Shown in pieces: positions 1 to 7,022 of a DNA stretch of 27,386 nt. Numbering within the stretch: the stretch's first letter is position 1; each line of letters opens with the position of its first letter. Made by a program: the position numbers and the translations under genes. This stretch comes from Wandonia sp964447015. GTDB lineage: Bacteria > Bacteroidota > Bacteroidia > Flavobacteriales_D > Crocinitomicaceae. The notes below the pieces were generated by a model that ran no database searches, was not told the origin of the DNA, and saw nothing but the letters and a program-made list of their open reading frames with translations. Location of the stretch: contig CAYUQU010000042.1 of assembly GCA_964447015.1 (NCBI GenBank), positions 1 to 27,386 of the forward strand, given 5' to 3'.

Positions 1-1
1 G

Positions 2-1420
2 GTAGCGTATAAAAATGTGGTATCAAACGGATTGGTTCTCGATAGAAACGGACAGAAAATGTCGAAGCGTTTGGGGAATGCCGTAGATCCATTTGAAACA
101 TTACCAAAATACGGTCCTGATGCGACACGCTGGTACATGATTACCAATGCGCAGCCTTGGGACAACTTGAAATTTGACGAAGACGGAATTGTAGAAGTAC
201 AGCGCAAATTCTTCGGAACGCTTTACAATACGTACAATTTCTTTGCTCTATATGCGAATATCGACGGGTTTACATACAGCGAACCTAACATCGAGTTGGC
301 AAAACGCCCTGAAATTGACCGATGGATTTTATCGAAATTAAATTCACTAATCAAAGACGTGGAGGCATCTTACGAACAGTATGAGCCAACTCGCGCAGGT
401 CGTTTGATTCAAGATTTTGTGAACGACCAACTTTCGAACTGGTATGTACGTCTTTGCCGTCGCCGTTTCTGGAAGGGAGATTACTCTGCCGATAAAATTT
501 CAGCTTATCAAACGCTTTACACGTGTTTGGAGACAGTGACGATTCTTTCTTCACCAATTGCACCATTTTTCATGGATCAATTGTTCTGTGATTTGAACAA
601 AGTTTCAGGTAAACATGAAGCTGAATCTGTACACTTAGCGTATTTCCCAAAAGCTGACGAATCTATCATCGATTTGAATCTCGAGGGACAAATGGATGTG
701 GCGCAACGCGTTTCATCGTTAGTGTTGAGCTTGCGTAAAAAAGAGAAAATCAAAGTGCGTCAACCTTTGCAAAAAATCATGGTGCCTATTTTAGACCCGA
801 CCTTTAAGTCGCGCATTGAGCACGTAAAGGAGTTGATTTTGGCAGAAGTGAACGTGAAAGAGATGGAGTTGTTGGAAGACACAACTGGCGTTTTAGTGAA
901 AAAAATCAAGCCAAATTTCAAAACTATTGGGCCAAAATACGGCAAGCAAATGAAGGCAATCGCCGCACTTGTGGGCGCATGGGATCAACAAGCTATCGCT
1001 GAAGTTGAGGCCAAAGGCGGATGGAACGGAGAAGTGGACGGCACAGCTATCGAACTTACACTGGAAGATTTAGATATCCAAGCAGAAGATATTCCAGGCT
1101 GGATGGTCGCTTCAGAAGGCGGTTTGACAGTGGCTTTAGATATCACTATAAACGAAGCACTTCGCAGTGAAGGCATTGCACGTGAATTGATTAATCGCAT
1201 CCAAAACTTCCGTAAAGACAGCGGTTTGGAAGTGACCGATAAAATTAAATTAACGATTGCGTCCACAACTGAAATTCAACAAGCTGTAGAAGCCAACAAA
1301 ACATACATCTGTGAAGAAGTGCTCGCAACGGAAGTTAATTTCGGAAACGGGCTACAAAACGCATTAGTGACGGATATTGAAGTGGAGGGAGATACGCAGA
1401 TTTTGTTGGAGAAGGCGTAG
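2..1420 (+). CDS. ileS: Isoleucyl-tRNA synthetase, C-terminal part (5' end outside window)
   Basis: This enzyme charges tRNA-Ile with isoleucine in the cytoplasm. The reading frame is open from base 2, so the gene starts before the window and only about 472 C-terminal residues are visible. The KMSKS-type ATP-binding loop is seen as KMSKR at bases 56-70, followed by the helical anticodon-binding domain (NDQLSNWYVRLCRRRFWKGD around visible residue 145). The C-terminal region holds the string RKKEKIKVRQPL near visible residue 250, which I associate with the DUF5915 tail of type-2 (eukaryote-like) bacterial IleRS. No C-terminal CxxC zinc finger is present; only one cysteine remains in the tail. 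The HIGH motif and editing domain are not visible. Identity is near certain; the type-2 assignment is an inference. Confidence 0.96.
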   Translation, partial: VAYKNVVSNGLVLDRNGQKMSKRLGNAVDPFETLPKYGPDATRWYMITNAQPWDNLKFDEDGIVEVQRKFFGTLYNTYNFFALYANIDGFTYSEPNIELAKRPEIDRWILSKLNSLIKDVEASYEQYEPTRAGRLIQDFVNDQLSNWYVRLCRRRFWKGDYSADKISAYQTLYTCLETVTILSSPIAPFFMDQLFCDLNKVSGKHEAESVHLAYFPKADESIIDLNLEGQMDVAQRVSSLVLSLRKKEKIKVRQPLQKIMVPILDPTFKSRIEHVKELILAEVNVKEMELLEDTTGVLVKKIKPNFKTIGPKYGKQMKAIAALVGAWDQQAIAEVEAKGGWNGEVDGTAIELTLEDLDIQAEDIPGWMVASEGGLTVALDITINEALRSEGIARELINRIQNFRKDSGLEVTDKIKLTIASTTEIQQAVEANKTYICEEVLATEVNFGNGLQNALVTDIEVEGDTQILLEKA

Positions 1421-1461
1421 GGTTGTTTGAAGTTATCGCACAATTCAATTTTAATGATTAG

Positions 1462-1911
1462 ATGAAAAAAGTGTCTTGGCAAATTCTGTACGGTTTAGTA
1501 GGCATCATATTGTTTGTTATAGGTGTAGTTTCAACAGAGTCGATTGATATCGCTATTCATGACACGTATTTTGTTGTTGGAAACAGTCAAGTGTTTTTTG
1601 TGTTGACTTTCTTTTTTTTCATTTTTGCCCTGACAATCTGGCTTTTTCAAAAAATTAAACGTCCGTTGAGTGTAAGATTAATGCAGATACATTTTTTCGT
1701 TAGTGTGATTTCGATATTAGTGGCAATTGTGTTATTTCAGTATACAAATTCATTATCCAACACTCAAATTTATACGGATTTTTCAGTAGCTGATAATTCA
1801 AATGATTCGTTTGCTATACTGGGATGGATAACTATAGTTTTACTCGTTGGATTATTTGCGCAATTCATTTTTGTTTTTAATGTCATTCGTGCTTTAGTTA
1901 GAAGGTTCTAA
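1462..1911 (+). CDS. Small membrane protein with a cytochrome-oxidase-like HDTY helix motif
   Basis: The protein has 149 residues and about four predicted membrane helices (roughly residues 8-24, 42-62, 75-95 and 117-142). I do not recognise a named family. Residues 27-39 (SIDIAIHDTYFVV) closely resemble the helix X region of haem-copper oxidase subunit I, where SxDIxxHDTYxVV precedes the AHFH haem ligands. In this protein the AHFH tetrad is replaced by GNSQ, so the haem-binding histidines are absent while the His-Asp pair (H33, D34), which binds magnesium in oxidases, is kept. It starts 41 bases after ileS on the same strand and its 3' end overlaps the convergent OmpA-domain gene by 18 bases. 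Function is unknown; a small relic or paralogue of the oxidase fold is possible but unproven. Confidence 0.75.
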   Translation: MKKVSWQILYGLVGIILFVIGVVSTESIDIAIHDTYFVVGNSQVFFVLTFFFFIFALTIWLFQKIKRPLSVRLMQIHFFVSVISILVAIVLFQYTNSLSNTQIYTDFSVADNSNDSFAILGWITIVLLVGLFAQFIFVFNVIRALVRRF

Positions 1912-2889
1912 AACCCCAATAATCCTCAGCTCAACTCTCCTATTTATTTGATGCCTTCGCTCATATTCAGGCAAGTCAGTTTCTTTTAAAAGGTAAACTA
2001 AATCGTCAGGAATGATCAGTATTGCATCCTCATAGCCTTTGTAGCGTATTTGAGTAGAATCTATATCGTATTTCTCAACTAAGAGATTGTATATTGTTTC
2101 AGCTCTTTTGTGACTTAACCTCCTTGAAGAATATGCAGAACCTCTACTGTCCGTATGCACACCTATTTCCACAATTAATCTGGGGTTGTTTTTCAAAAAT
2201 TGTGCGACCAGTTGAATGGAATCGAGTGATTCTTCTATTAAATTGTAGTGAGCCAATTGGAATCTTATTCCTGGGCATTTAATTCTGTCGTCTTTGATGA
2301 ACACACTATCTGAAAGCGTTTTAGAATAATTCAATTGTACAAGAGTATCAGCTATATTCGATATACGGTTAATTACCTTTAACTCTGTTCGCCTATTTAG
2401 TTGATGAAGGCGTTCAAACATCACTTTATCAACTTGTCTGTATGGTTGGATTAAACTATCATGAATTAGTGGGTCGTTTTCACCATATCCTCTATATCTC
2501 AATCGAAGTGAGTCTATTCCATACTCTTTGATAAACATTAAATAAAGTGTTTTTGCCCTGTTTTCAGACAGGATTTCGTTTCCTTCTTTCGTTCCTCGGC
2601 TATCTGTATGACAGCCTATTTCGAAAATTAAATTTGGTCGTTCTGCTAAAAAAGTTGCGATAAGATTAAATGTATCTCTGTTTATCTCATCCAACGCAGC
2701 GTGTGGTCCAAATACAAACCTGATTTCGGGACACAAAATTCTATCATTAGTCTTGAAATATTTATCTGAGAAAGTTTTAGAATATCGCTGTTTTTTGAGT
2801 TCAAAAATAAGAGAAGAATATTGCTCCTCCTGTCCTTTACAAGGATGAAAGCAAAAAATAATTAATCCGATGCATAGTAGATGCTTCAT
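1894..2889 (-). CDS. Secreted protein with two tandem OmpA-like peptidoglycan-binding domains
   Basis: The 331-residue protein starts at the ATG at 2887-2889, chosen because it opens a good signal peptide (MKHLLCIGLIIFCFHPCKG, probable signal peptidase I site before QEE); extending upstream would add a non-signal leader. Two similar halves follow. Each begins with a YSKT-S(D)..(F)..DRI.CP.IRF string and contains HTDSRG, an LS..RA.T(I/L)Y helix, a R(Y)(R/K)GY strand and a terminal NRR.EL(K/R).I strand, the hallmarks of OmpA_C-type domains that hold peptidoglycan through the Asp and Arg residues. No beta-barrel or TPR segment is visible, so this is a repeat of binding domains alone. It probably acts in the periplasm or on the outer membrane inner face. 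Domain calls are firm; the role is inferred. Confidence 0.85.
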   Translation of the reverse strand: MKHLLCIGLIIFCFHPCKGQEEQYSSLIFELKKQRYSKTFSDKYFKTNDRILCPEIRFVFGPHAALDEINRDTFNLIATFLAERPNLIFEIGCHTDSRGTKEGNEILSENRAKTLYLMFIKEYGIDSLRLRYRGYGENDPLIHDSLIQPYRQVDKVMFERLHQLNRRTELKVINRISNIADTLVQLNYSKTLSDSVFIKDDRIKCPGIRFQLAHYNLIEESLDSIQLVAQFLKNNPRLIVEIGVHTDSRGSAYSSRRLSHKRAETIYNLLVEKYDIDSTQIRYKGYEDAILIIPDDLVYLLKETDLPEYERRHQINRRVELRIIGVLEPSN

Positions 2890-2977
2890 ATTCGATATAT
2901 AAATATAGTGTTTTCCGTTGAACCTTAAAATTGAGATTCTCGAATGTTCTATCTTAAAACAAAACCACAACTTAATG

Positions 2978-3087
2978 ATTCTTAATTCCTTAATTAACTT
3001 AATGTTAAAAGCATTTACTTACTTAGGCGCTATTAAGTTTTATTTTATTCACCATTGAGCGCATTAAGTTAATAAGACATTAAGAAT
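2978..3087. repeat. Long imperfect inverted repeat in the OmpA/GDPD intergenic space
   Basis: The left arm at 2978-3004 and the right arm at 3062-3087 are near-perfect reverse complements: an inner perfect 12-bp match (ATTAACTTAATG at 2993-3004 with CATTAAGTTAAT at 3062-3073) and an outer 9-bp match (ATTCTTAAT at 2978-2986 with ATTAAGAAT at 3079-3087). The interior is 57 bases of AT-rich non-coding DNA. No T-tract follows, so it is not a simple terminator. It fills most of the 221-base gap between the two genes. Confidence 0.7.
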
Positions 3088-3110
3088 AGCACCGTGGATT
3101 ATGGAAAGCA

Positions 3111-4016
3111 TCATTTATCCTGAGACTCTACTTCCTCTATCAAATCAGGATAATCCGTAATCATCCCATCAATCCCCATGTCAATCAAATTGCGCATGAC
3201 ATCAAGGTCATTCACTGTCCAAGGAATTATTTTCATGCCTTTTTCGTGAACTTGTTTTACAAGATCTTCTGAGACAAGGATAAAATTCGGTGCATAGATG
3301 TCGGGAAGCTGTTCCAATAAAGAAAGTGCGGAGTCCATATCACGCTCCATAAAAACTAATAATGCAGTTTTAACTAATGTTTTAGTTTTATATAATTCAT
3401 TCAATACACGGGGGTCAAATGATTGAATAATAGTTCGTTCTTCAATTTTCAATTCTCGTATAGCCTGTAAAACTATTTCAACAAATTCTTTTGGTTCGGG
3501 AGTGTATTTATTATCCCATCCAGGCACAGATTTAAGCTCAATATTGAATTTAGGATATGGGATTTTCAATTTATCGCAGTGCGCATTAACTGCGAGTACG
3601 ACTTCAGAAAGTGTGGGTTTATGAGCAAAGAGTTTTTCTTGATTCGGGAAGAGTGGATGTGCTTTACGTCCACAATCAATTTTTGCTATTTCTTCGGCTG
3701 TCATATGGAAGATTAACAATGAATCTTTCTCCGAAACATCACAAATTTGCGCAGACATCCAAGGTTCATGAGAAACAATAACTTGATGATCCGCAGATAT
3801 TACCACGTCGAGTTCGATGGTTTGAATAGGATACTCAACTACCTTCAAAAATCCTGGAATAGTATTCTCAGGCATCAATCCTCGTGCTCCGCGGTGACCT
3901 TGCCAGTCGAAATCTTTAGGGAGTTTTGAGTTTTTCATGTCAGATTCATTATGTGAATCTTGCTCGCATCCTATAAATAATAACAAGGAAGCGATAAGCA
4001 AAACGATTAATTTCAT
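3111..4016 (-). CDS. Lipoprotein glycerophosphodiester phosphodiesterase family protein
   Basis: This 301-residue protein belongs to the GDPD family, which cleaves glycerophosphodiesters such as glycerophosphocholine into glycerol-3-phosphate and an alcohol. The start at 4014-4016 (ATG) was chosen because it gives a lipoprotein signal with lipobox LFIGC (Cys17); an upstream TTG is less likely. Diagnostic motifs are QGHRGARG..PENT near residues 40-50 (catalytic histidine and metal-binding region), ELDV and SHEP (second histidine), NIELK, IQSFD, and the terminal WTVND...DGMITDYP. The active protein is expected to be anchored to a membrane facing the periplasm. It lies 23 bases downstream of a DMT-family transporter gene, suggesting co-transcription. 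Confidence 0.92.
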   Translation of the reverse strand: MKLIVLLIASLLLFIGCEQDSHNESDMKNSKLPKDFDWQGHRGARGLMPENTIPGFLKVVEYPIQTIELDVVISADHQVIVSHEPWMSAQICDVSEKDSLLIFHMTAEEIAKIDCGRKAHPLFPNQEKLFAHKPTLSEVVLAVNAHCDKLKIPYPKFNIELKSVPGWDNKYTPEPKEFVEIVLQAIRELKIEERTIIQSFDPRVLNELYKTKTLVKTALLVFMERDMDSALSLLEQLPDIYAPNFILVSEDLVKQVHEKGMKIIPWTVNDLDVMRNLIDMGIDGMITDYPDLIEEVESQDK

Positions 4017-4039
4017 ACTTGAAAGGTACAATATATTGT

Positions 4040-4993
4040 CTATTCAGCAATACTGCTTAGACGCTCTTTCTTCTTTCTCGCATTGCGCGAACTCACAGAA
4101 ATAAGATAAACGCCAAGAGCTATTAGAACAGAACAAAAGACTTTTGTAAGCGTGATATCCTGCACATAATCCGCTTTAATCCAACTTAAGAAAAGCCACG
4201 CGAACACACCCGCGAAAACGGGCTGGAGATAGATATAACTGCTCGAAACCGAAGGACTAACCGTTTTGAGCGCAAAAATATTGAGCAAATAAGCCAAAAA
4301 AGTCACTCCAACAATCACAAAACCGATTTCCCAATAGATAAAAGTTGGAATATTTTTGAAATCTACAAGTGCCAACTCTGTCCAAACAGGTGGGTAAAGC
4401 ATGATATAAGATAGCCCAAAGGTAAAGACGATAGTAATTACAGTAATCGGTCGATATTTTGCCATTAATGGCTTTACAAGTACTAAAAAGAGCGCATAGG
4501 TTAGTGAGTTAATGAGAATGTAAATATCCCCAACCATCGACGCATTTGTTGTGGGTTGATTTCCAGCAAGCACAATCAACCAAACCGCTCCGATAGTACC
4601 GACTACAATGCCCACTATTTTAAGCGGTAGAATTCGCTCTTTCAGAATAAAAAATGCAAGTATGACAACCATAATGGGATTGGAAGTCATAATTATCGAA
4701 GAGTTGATGGGGGAAGTGAGATTCAACCCATTAAAAAAGAATAGTTGATTCAATGTAACGCCAAAAAGCGCACAAATTGCCATTAAACCGAGGTCTTTCC
4801 ATTTCACCTTTTCCCAAATAAAGAAGCGGACGATCCAAAAAAGTATAGTTGCTCCAGCTACACGAATTAAAATCAAACCATTGGGGAGAATATAATCGGG
4901 CATGATGTCCTTTGCCAAAACATAATTAGCGCCATAAATCAGATTTACCGCAAGTAAAGCGAGATGTGCCCAAAGTTGATTAAATCCTTTCAT
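4040..4993 (-). CDS. EamA/DMT-superfamily transporter
   Basis: The 317-residue protein is strongly hydrophobic with about ten membrane helices arranged as two EamA repeats (roughly residues 5-142 and 155-302) and a short basic cytoplasmic tail (RNARKKKER). Typical DMT features are the YGANYVLAK segment in helix 1, the RVAGATILFW helix, TSPINSSIIMTSNPIMVVILAFFILKE at the end of repeat one (only the pattern P(I/V)...A...L.E matters), and the equivalent LQPVFAGVFAWLFL in repeat two. The family exports amino acids, metabolites or drugs; the substrate here cannot be told from sequence. The adjacent phosphodiesterase gene downstream gives no clear substrate hint. The upstream gap to the Spx/ArsC-like gene is 246 bases. 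Confidence 0.92.
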   Translation of the reverse strand: MKGFNQLWAHLALLAVNLIYGANYVLAKDIMPDYILPNGLILIRVAGATILFWIVRFFIWEKVKWKDLGLMAICALFGVTLNQLFFFNGLNLTSPINSSIIMTSNPIMVVILAFFILKERILPLKIVGIVVGTIGAVWLIVLAGNQPTTNASMVGDIYILINSLTYALFLVLVKPLMAKYRPITVITIVFTFGLSYIMLYPPVWTELALVDFKNIPTFIYWEIGFVIVGVTFLAYLLNIFALKTVSPSVSSSYIYLQPVFAGVFAWLFLSWIKADYVQDITLTKVFCSVLIALGVYLISVSSRNARKKKERLSSIAE

Positions 4994-5037
4994 AAAACAG
5001 CTCTAAATTTATACGTAGTGAATAGAAAACGACCCTC

Positions 5038-5222
5038 TTCTTAATGTTCTTTCAATCTTCATGTACTTAATGGTTAAAAAAATTACAATAAAGATCTGTT
5101 TTTCAATTGTGTATATTACTCAGTTTTAACATTGAGAAATTTAAGTATAGATTAAGCACCATTAAGTCTTGCAGCCCGTCCCGATAATATTGTCGGGGTC
5201 TTGAGTCTTGCGGTCTTGAATC
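5038..5222. repeat. Intergenic repeat-like element with ACTTAATGG inverted repeat, GC palindrome and CAAGAC repeats
   Basis: The 246-base gap 4994-5239 holds no gene. Visible structure: TTCTTAATG at 5038, ACTTAATGGTTAAAA from 5065, its inverted partner CCATTAAGT at 5159-5167, a near-perfect GC-ended palindrome CCCGATAATATTGTCGGG at 5180-5197, and, read on the minus strand, three CAAGAC words within 5196-5220. The ACTTAATG(G)TTAAAA string recurs in the element at 2978-3087, suggesting a shared repeat family. No T-tract follows the palindrome on either strand. Confidence 0.5.
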
Positions 5223-5239
5223 TTAACTCCTTTGATCAA

Positions 5240-5596
5240 CTACAAAGATGCTAAAAAGACCTTTGCTTCTTCCACAATTTTTTTACTATTTCCTGCAAAA
5301 AGGGTGTCGCCATAAACCAGTATGGGTCGCTTTAAGAATGTATAGTCTTTGAGCAGAAACTCGCGGTAATCGTCATCTGATTTAACTTTGTCTTTCACGT
5401 TCCACTCATTGTACTTCATGGCGCGTTTGGAGAAAATAGCTTCGTATGAACCAGCTAATTTTCTCATTTCGTCCAATTCTTTTTCTGTATACAAAGTTGA
5501 TTTAATGTCCTGCAACTCAATTTCAGATGGTGTGTTCCATTCCTTCAAAATTTTCTGACAAGTGGAACAAGTAGAAAGGTGAAATATTTTTCTCAT
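5240..5596 (-). CDS. Spx/ArsC-family thioredoxin-fold protein
   Basis: The 118-residue protein begins MRKIFHLSTCSTCQK, placing a CxxC pair at Cys10 and Cys13, the same positions as the redox switch of Bacillus Spx, and ends with the family signature LKRPILV followed by a helix of about 20 residues. The family covers arsenate reductases, the RNA-polymerase-binding regulator Spx and uncharacterised YffB-like proteins. The arsenate reductase HxxxCGT pattern is not present, so arsenate reduction is not supported. A thiol-redox or regulatory role is possible but not demonstrated. It is a single-gene unit: a terminator-like hairpin separates it from the upstream acyl-CoA dehydrogenase gene and 246 bases separate it from the transporter downstream. 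Confidence 0.85.
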   Translation of the reverse strand: MRKIFHLSTCSTCQKILKEWNTPSEIELQDIKSTLYTEKELDEMRKLAGSYEAIFSKRAMKYNEWNVKDKVKSDDDYREFLLKDYTFLKRPILVYGDTLFAGNSKKIVEEAKVFLASL

Positions 5597-5608
5597 AATC
5601 TTATAATT

Positions 5609-5650
5609 TCTTTGTGTTCTTAGCGCCTTCTTAGCGTTGCTTTGCGGTTA
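5609..5650. repeat. Short intergenic repeat with about 10-bp periodicity
   Basis: Read on the minus strand, the words CAAAG, CTAAG, CTAAG and CAAAG recur at steps of 10, 11 and 9 bases between AACCG and AAATTATAAG, so one copy falls on each DNA helical turn. It sits immediately upstream of the Spx/ArsC-like start codon. I recall similar CGCAAAG-type strings in intergenic DNA of many Bacteroidota, but cannot verify this here. Confidence 0.45.
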
Positions 5651-5670
5651 AAAAAGAACCACAAAATACA

Positions 5671-5702
5671 AAAAAATCCGTCCCGAGTTTGAGTCGAGAC
5701 GG
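5671..5702 (-). terminator. Intrinsic terminator after the acyl-CoA dehydrogenase gene
   Basis: On the minus strand, CCGTCTCGA and TCGGGACGG form a stem with one mismatch around a seven-base loop (5678-5702), followed directly by ATTTTTTT. It lies 35 bases after the stop codon at 5738 and separates this gene from the Spx/ArsC-like gene. Confidence 0.8.
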
Positions 5703-5737
5703 AAATCATATTTTGTGTATTTTAATTCTTTGGTTAA

Positions 5738-6931
5738 CTAAGCACCCATTTCGCGAGTGAACGCTGGAATTCCAGTTACATCCATACCTGTAATAAGTAA
5801 GTGGATATCGTGTGTTCCTTCGTAAGTAATCACAGACTCTAAGTTCGCCATGTGGCGCATCATTGAGTACTCAGAGGTGATACCCATAGCACCATGAATT
5901 TGACGTGCTTCTCGAGCAATGTTAAGAGCTATCTCTACATTGTTACGTTTTGCCATAGAAATTTGAGCAGAAGTTGCTTTTCCTTCATTTCTCAATTGAC
6001 CCAAACGCAATGTCAACAATTGTGCTTTTGTAATTTCAGTAATCATTTCTGCCAACTTCTTTTGAATTAACTGAAACGAACCGATGGGCACATTGAACTG
6101 TGTGCGTTCTTTAGAATAGCGAAGAGCTTGATCGTAACAATCCATAGCTGCACCAAGAGCTCCCCACGCAATTCCGTAGCGAGCAGAATCTAAACAGCCC
6201 AGAGGAGCACCAAGACCGCTTTTTCCTGGAAGAAGATTTTCTTTAGGAACTTTTACGTTCTCAAAAATCAACTCACCCGTGATAGAAGCACGAAGAGAAA
6301 GTTTACCGTGCATTTCTGGAGTAGAGAAACCTTCCATTCCGCGTTCTACAACCATTCCGTGGATACGTCCTTCTTCATTCTTTGCCCAAACTACAGCGAT
6401 ATCAGCAAATGGTGCGTTAGAAATCCACATTTTAGCCCCATTCAACAAGTAATGGTCGCCCATATCCTTGAAGTTGGTAATCATTCCACCTGGATTTGAT
6501 CCGTGATCAGGTTCAGTTAAACCGAAACACCCCATCATTTCACCCGTAGCCAATTTTGGCAAATATTTTTGTTTTTGTTCTTCCGACCCGTATTTCCAAA
6601 TAGGATACATCACTAACGAACTTTGAACTGATGCAGTTGAGCGCAAACCAGAATCACAACGCTCTAATTCTTGCATAATCAAACCGTAAGAAATCTGATC
6701 TAGTCCAGGCCCACCATATTCTTCAGGAATATAAGGTCCGAATGCACCGATTTCACCAAGTCCTTTAAGTACATGAGTTGGGAAAGTTGCATTTTCGTAA
6801 TGCTCATCAATAATTGGAGACATTTCTTTTTTCACCCATGCGCGTGCAGCGTCACGAATCATTTTATGTTCCTCTGTAAGCAAATCATCCATGTTATAAT
6901 AATCTGGATGCGTATATAAATCAGTTTTCAT
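5738..6931 (-). CDS. Acyl-CoA dehydrogenase, glutaryl-CoA dehydrogenase type
   Basis: This 397-residue FAD flavoenzyme belongs to the acyl-CoA dehydrogenase family. Glutaryl-CoA dehydrogenases oxidise and decarboxylate glutaryl-CoA to crotonyl-CoA in lysine and tryptophan breakdown. The catalytic base is Glu371 in TYEGTHDIHLLITG, matching Glu370 of the human enzyme, and Arg97 in LRSTASVQSSLVM matches the substrate-carboxylate-binding Arg94. Other family marks are CFGLTEPDHGSNPGG (flavin and substrate binding), KMWISNAP and ARYGIAWGALGA. Length is normal for the family without a mitochondrial leader. The gene stands alone between a divergent DUF4271 gene and its own terminator; a TACATTTG -7 box lies 25 bases upstream of the start. 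A broader short-chain acyl-CoA dehydrogenase activity cannot be excluded. Confidence 0.93.
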   Translation of the reverse strand: MKTDLYTHPDYYNMDDLLTEEHKMIRDAARAWVKKEMSPIIDEHYENATFPTHVLKGLGEIGAFGPYIPEEYGGPGLDQISYGLIMQELERCDSGLRSTASVQSSLVMYPIWKYGSEEQKQKYLPKLATGEMMGCFGLTEPDHGSNPGGMITNFKDMGDHYLLNGAKMWISNAPFADIAVVWAKNEEGRIHGMVVERGMEGFSTPEMHGKLSLRASITGELIFENVKVPKENLLPGKSGLGAPLGCLDSARYGIAWGALGAAMDCYDQALRYSKERTQFNVPIGSFQLIQKKLAEMITEITKAQLLTLRLGQLRNEGKATSAQISMAKRNNVEIALNIAREARQIHGAMGITSEYSMMRHMANLESVITYEGTHDIHLLITGMDVTGIPAFTREMGA

Positions 6932-6955
6932 TTCTGTAATTTTGAAATTTCACGA

Positions 6956-6963
6956 CAAATGTA
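6956..6963 (-). promoter_or_regulatory. Putative -7 promoter box (TACATTTG) for the acyl-CoA dehydrogenase gene
   Basis: The minus-strand sequence TACATTTG fits the Bacteroidota primary sigma factor -7 consensus TAnnTTTG. It ends 24 bases upstream of the ATG at 6929-6931. No clear TTG box at -33 was found, so support comes from the -7 match and position only. Confidence 0.45.
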
Positions 6964-7008
6964 ACTTATTGTAAAGAAAAAGTCATCATGTCGAATACAA
7001 GAATATGC

Positions 7009-7016
7009 TACCTTTG
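7009..7016 (+). promoter_or_regulatory. Putative -7 promoter box (TACCTTTG) for the DUF4271-hemD operon
   Basis: TACCTTTG is a full match to the Bacteroidota -7 consensus TAnnTTTG. It lies seven bases before the ATG at 7023 and within codons that would be translated if the ATG at 7005 were used. This argues for the later start and perhaps a leaderless or near-leaderless mRNA. The -33 element is not obvious. Confidence 0.4.
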
Positions 7017-7022
7017 TTCCGA

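Noticed and set aside
5180..5197. GC-ended palindrome as terminator of the Spx/ArsC-like gene
   Set aside because: No T-tract follows on either strand, so it is listed as part of a repeat element instead.
5240..5596. Arsenate reductase assignment
   Set aside because: The CxxC spacing is Spx-like and the ArsC HxxxCGT active site is missing; no arsenic genes are nearby.
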